DNA from: a bacterium
GTDB lineage: Bacteria > Atribacterota > Phoenicimicrobiia > Phoenicimicrobiales > Phoenicimicrobiaceae
NCBI GenBank assembly: GCA_018819665.1
Contig: JAHJOY010000046.1
Span: 1-6,354, forward strand
Direction: 5' to 3'
Length of the DNA stretch: 6,354 nucleotides
The first letter of the stretch is position 1; every line of letters begins with the position of its first letter. The notes under the pieces were generated by a model. The model was not told the DNA's origin. It worked only from the letters and a program-made list of their open reading frames with translations, and did no database searches. The translations under genes and the position numbers were made by a program. This document shows positions 6,123-6,354 of this stretch, piece by piece.

Positions 6123-6152
6123 ATGTGGCAGTGTAATTGTCATTTTTTGTAG
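6123..6152 (+). other. Possible cysteine-codon mini-ORF (leader-peptide candidate)
   Basis: ATG at 6123 encodes MWQCNCHFL before TAG at 6150-6152. AGGAG at 6108-6112 is ten bases upstream. An alternative in-frame ATG at 6114 adds MPE but is too close to that site. Two UGU codons in nine, just upstream of a cysteine-biosynthesis unit, would fit a translation-sensing leader. No clear competing hairpins or terminator were found, so the role is speculative. Confidence 0.18.
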
Positions 6153-6176
6153 TAAAAATTGGAAGGAGTTATCAAA

Positions 6177-6311
6177 ATGGCTAAAACGATTACCGAAATT
6201 AATGAAAAAATATCAAAAGGGAATGCGGTTGTAGTAACCGCTGAAGAGATAATAGATCTGGTGGATGAAGGGGGAATTGAAGAAACAGCTCAAATGGAGG
6301 TTCATTTTTAA
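6177..6311 (+). pseudogene. N-terminal remnant of a DUF39/HcyBio homocysteine-biosynthesis gene
   Basis: A 44-codon ORF beginning MAKTITEINEKISKGNAVVV and continuing TAEEIIDLVDEGGIEETAQ strongly resembles the N terminus of DUF39 (HcyBio, COG1900) proteins. In methanogens these take part in homocysteine formation from aspartate semialdehyde and sulfide. Full-length members are several hundred residues; here similarity ends near residue 39, then MEVHF and a TAA stop follow. The last codons are in fact the ribosome binding site region of the next gene (GGAGG at 6296-6300). The simplest reading is an internal deletion that joined the 5' end of the DUF39 gene to the front of cysE. The remnant keeps a good ribosome binding site (AAGGAG, 6163-6168, eight bases from ATG), no frameshift, and a TAATG stop/start overlap, so it may still be translated and coupled to cysE. 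Family similarity was judged from memory, not by alignment. A misassembly join is an alternative. Confidence 0.72.
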
Positions 6312-6354
6312 TGTTCAAGACTTTAAAAGAAGATATTCAAAATATATTTGCAAA
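6311..6354 (+). CDS. cysE: Probable serine O-acetyltransferase, first 14 codons only (cut by window end)
   Basis: ATG at 6311 opens a frame that runs off the right edge, reading MFKTLKEDIQNIFA. That opening is characteristic of the short EpsC/CysE-type serine acetyltransferases (typically MFKTLREDI...). The enzyme acetylates serine with acetyl-CoA to give O-acetylserine for CysK, encoded upstream. GGAGG at 6296-6300 lies ten bases before the start, and the stop codon of the DUF39 remnant overlaps the ATG (TAATG), so translation may be coupled. Only 44 bases are visible, so the hexapeptide-repeat catalytic domain cannot be checked. The context with cysK strengthens the call. Confidence 0.7.
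   Translation, partial: MFKTLKEDIQNIFA

Larger units (their letters stand above)
5890..6176. other. 287-base gap between cysK and the DUF39 remnant; no recognised gene
   Basis: This stretch carries no family I recognise on either strand. It contains an inverted repeat (5910-5936), two exact copies of TTAGGAGGT (5952-5960 and 6022-6030), a 36-codon ORF with an ideal ribosome binding site, a small stem GCTCC-GGAT-GGAGC (5987-6000), a possible promoter (6067-6094) and a tiny cysteine-codon ORF ending at 6152. The other frames of the first half hold short open runs broken by stops, which would suit a decayed gene. No convincing intrinsic terminator is present. It could be a regulatory leader for the downstream genes or a relic of deleted DNA. 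Confidence 0.6.

Noticed and set aside
6113..6148. TGCC...GGCA stem followed by a T-run as an intrinsic terminator.
   Set aside because: The stem is only four base pairs with an eight-base loop, and the T6 run begins more than ten bases after it, so it should not terminate.

Overview
This is an AT-rich, gene-dense window with every gene on the plus strand. It holds seven recognisable coding sequences, one gene remnant and the first codons of a further gene, and almost all of them concern sulfur. The Shine-Dalgarno sites, a TTGACA-type promoter, an Rrf2 regulator and the cysK/cysE pair point to a bacterium, probably an anaerobe given the LarE, FdhD and sulfide-assimilation genes. The left half uses AUA and AGA/AGG codons very heavily, a habit common in thermophiles, archaea and some low-GC anaerobes. 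I cannot name the organism, and an archaeon carrying bacterial genes is not excluded.

Left block (1-4424): five tightly packed genes. In order they are the C-terminal part of a LarE-type ATP-dependent sulfur transferase, a 332-residue PP-loop protein resembling tRNA thiolation enzymes, a SufS-type cysteine desulfurase, FdhD (sulfur transfer to the molybdenum/tungsten cofactor of formate dehydrogenase) and a ThiF/MoeB/HesA-type E1-like adenylyltransferase. Successive genes overlap by 4, 4, 7 and 28 bases, so this looks like one translationally coupled operon. The desulfurase would liberate sulfur from cysteine, and the other four are all of families that activate or move sulfur onto RNAs, carrier proteins or cofactors. 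No final acceptor (MoaD/ThiS carrier, Lar racemase, formate dehydrogenase) lies inside the window.

Right block (4425-6354): a short intergenic region with a plausible sigma70-type promoter and an imperfect dyad leads into an Rrf2 (IscR-like) regulator with a three-cysteine cluster motif. It is followed after 31 bases by cysK (O-acetylserine sulfhydrylase). After cysK come about 287 bases with no recognised gene, holding two copies of TTAGGAGGT, a 36-codon ORF with an ideal ribosome binding site and a tiny ORF with two cysteine codons. Then comes a 44-codon remnant that looks like the N terminus of a DUF39/HcyBio homocysteine-biosynthesis protein. It is cut off after about 39 family-like codons, and its stop codon overlaps the start of the next gene. 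That gene, running off the right edge, begins like serine O-acetyltransferase (cysE), which makes the substrate of CysK. The right block is therefore a cysteine synthesis operon under an Fe-S/sulfur-sensing regulator, supplying cysteine for the desulfurase of the left block.

The most notable points are the compact sulfur-trafficking operon, the truncated but in-frame and coupled DUF39 remnant, the change in codon usage at the boundary of the two blocks, and the unexplained leader-like region between cysK and the remnant.
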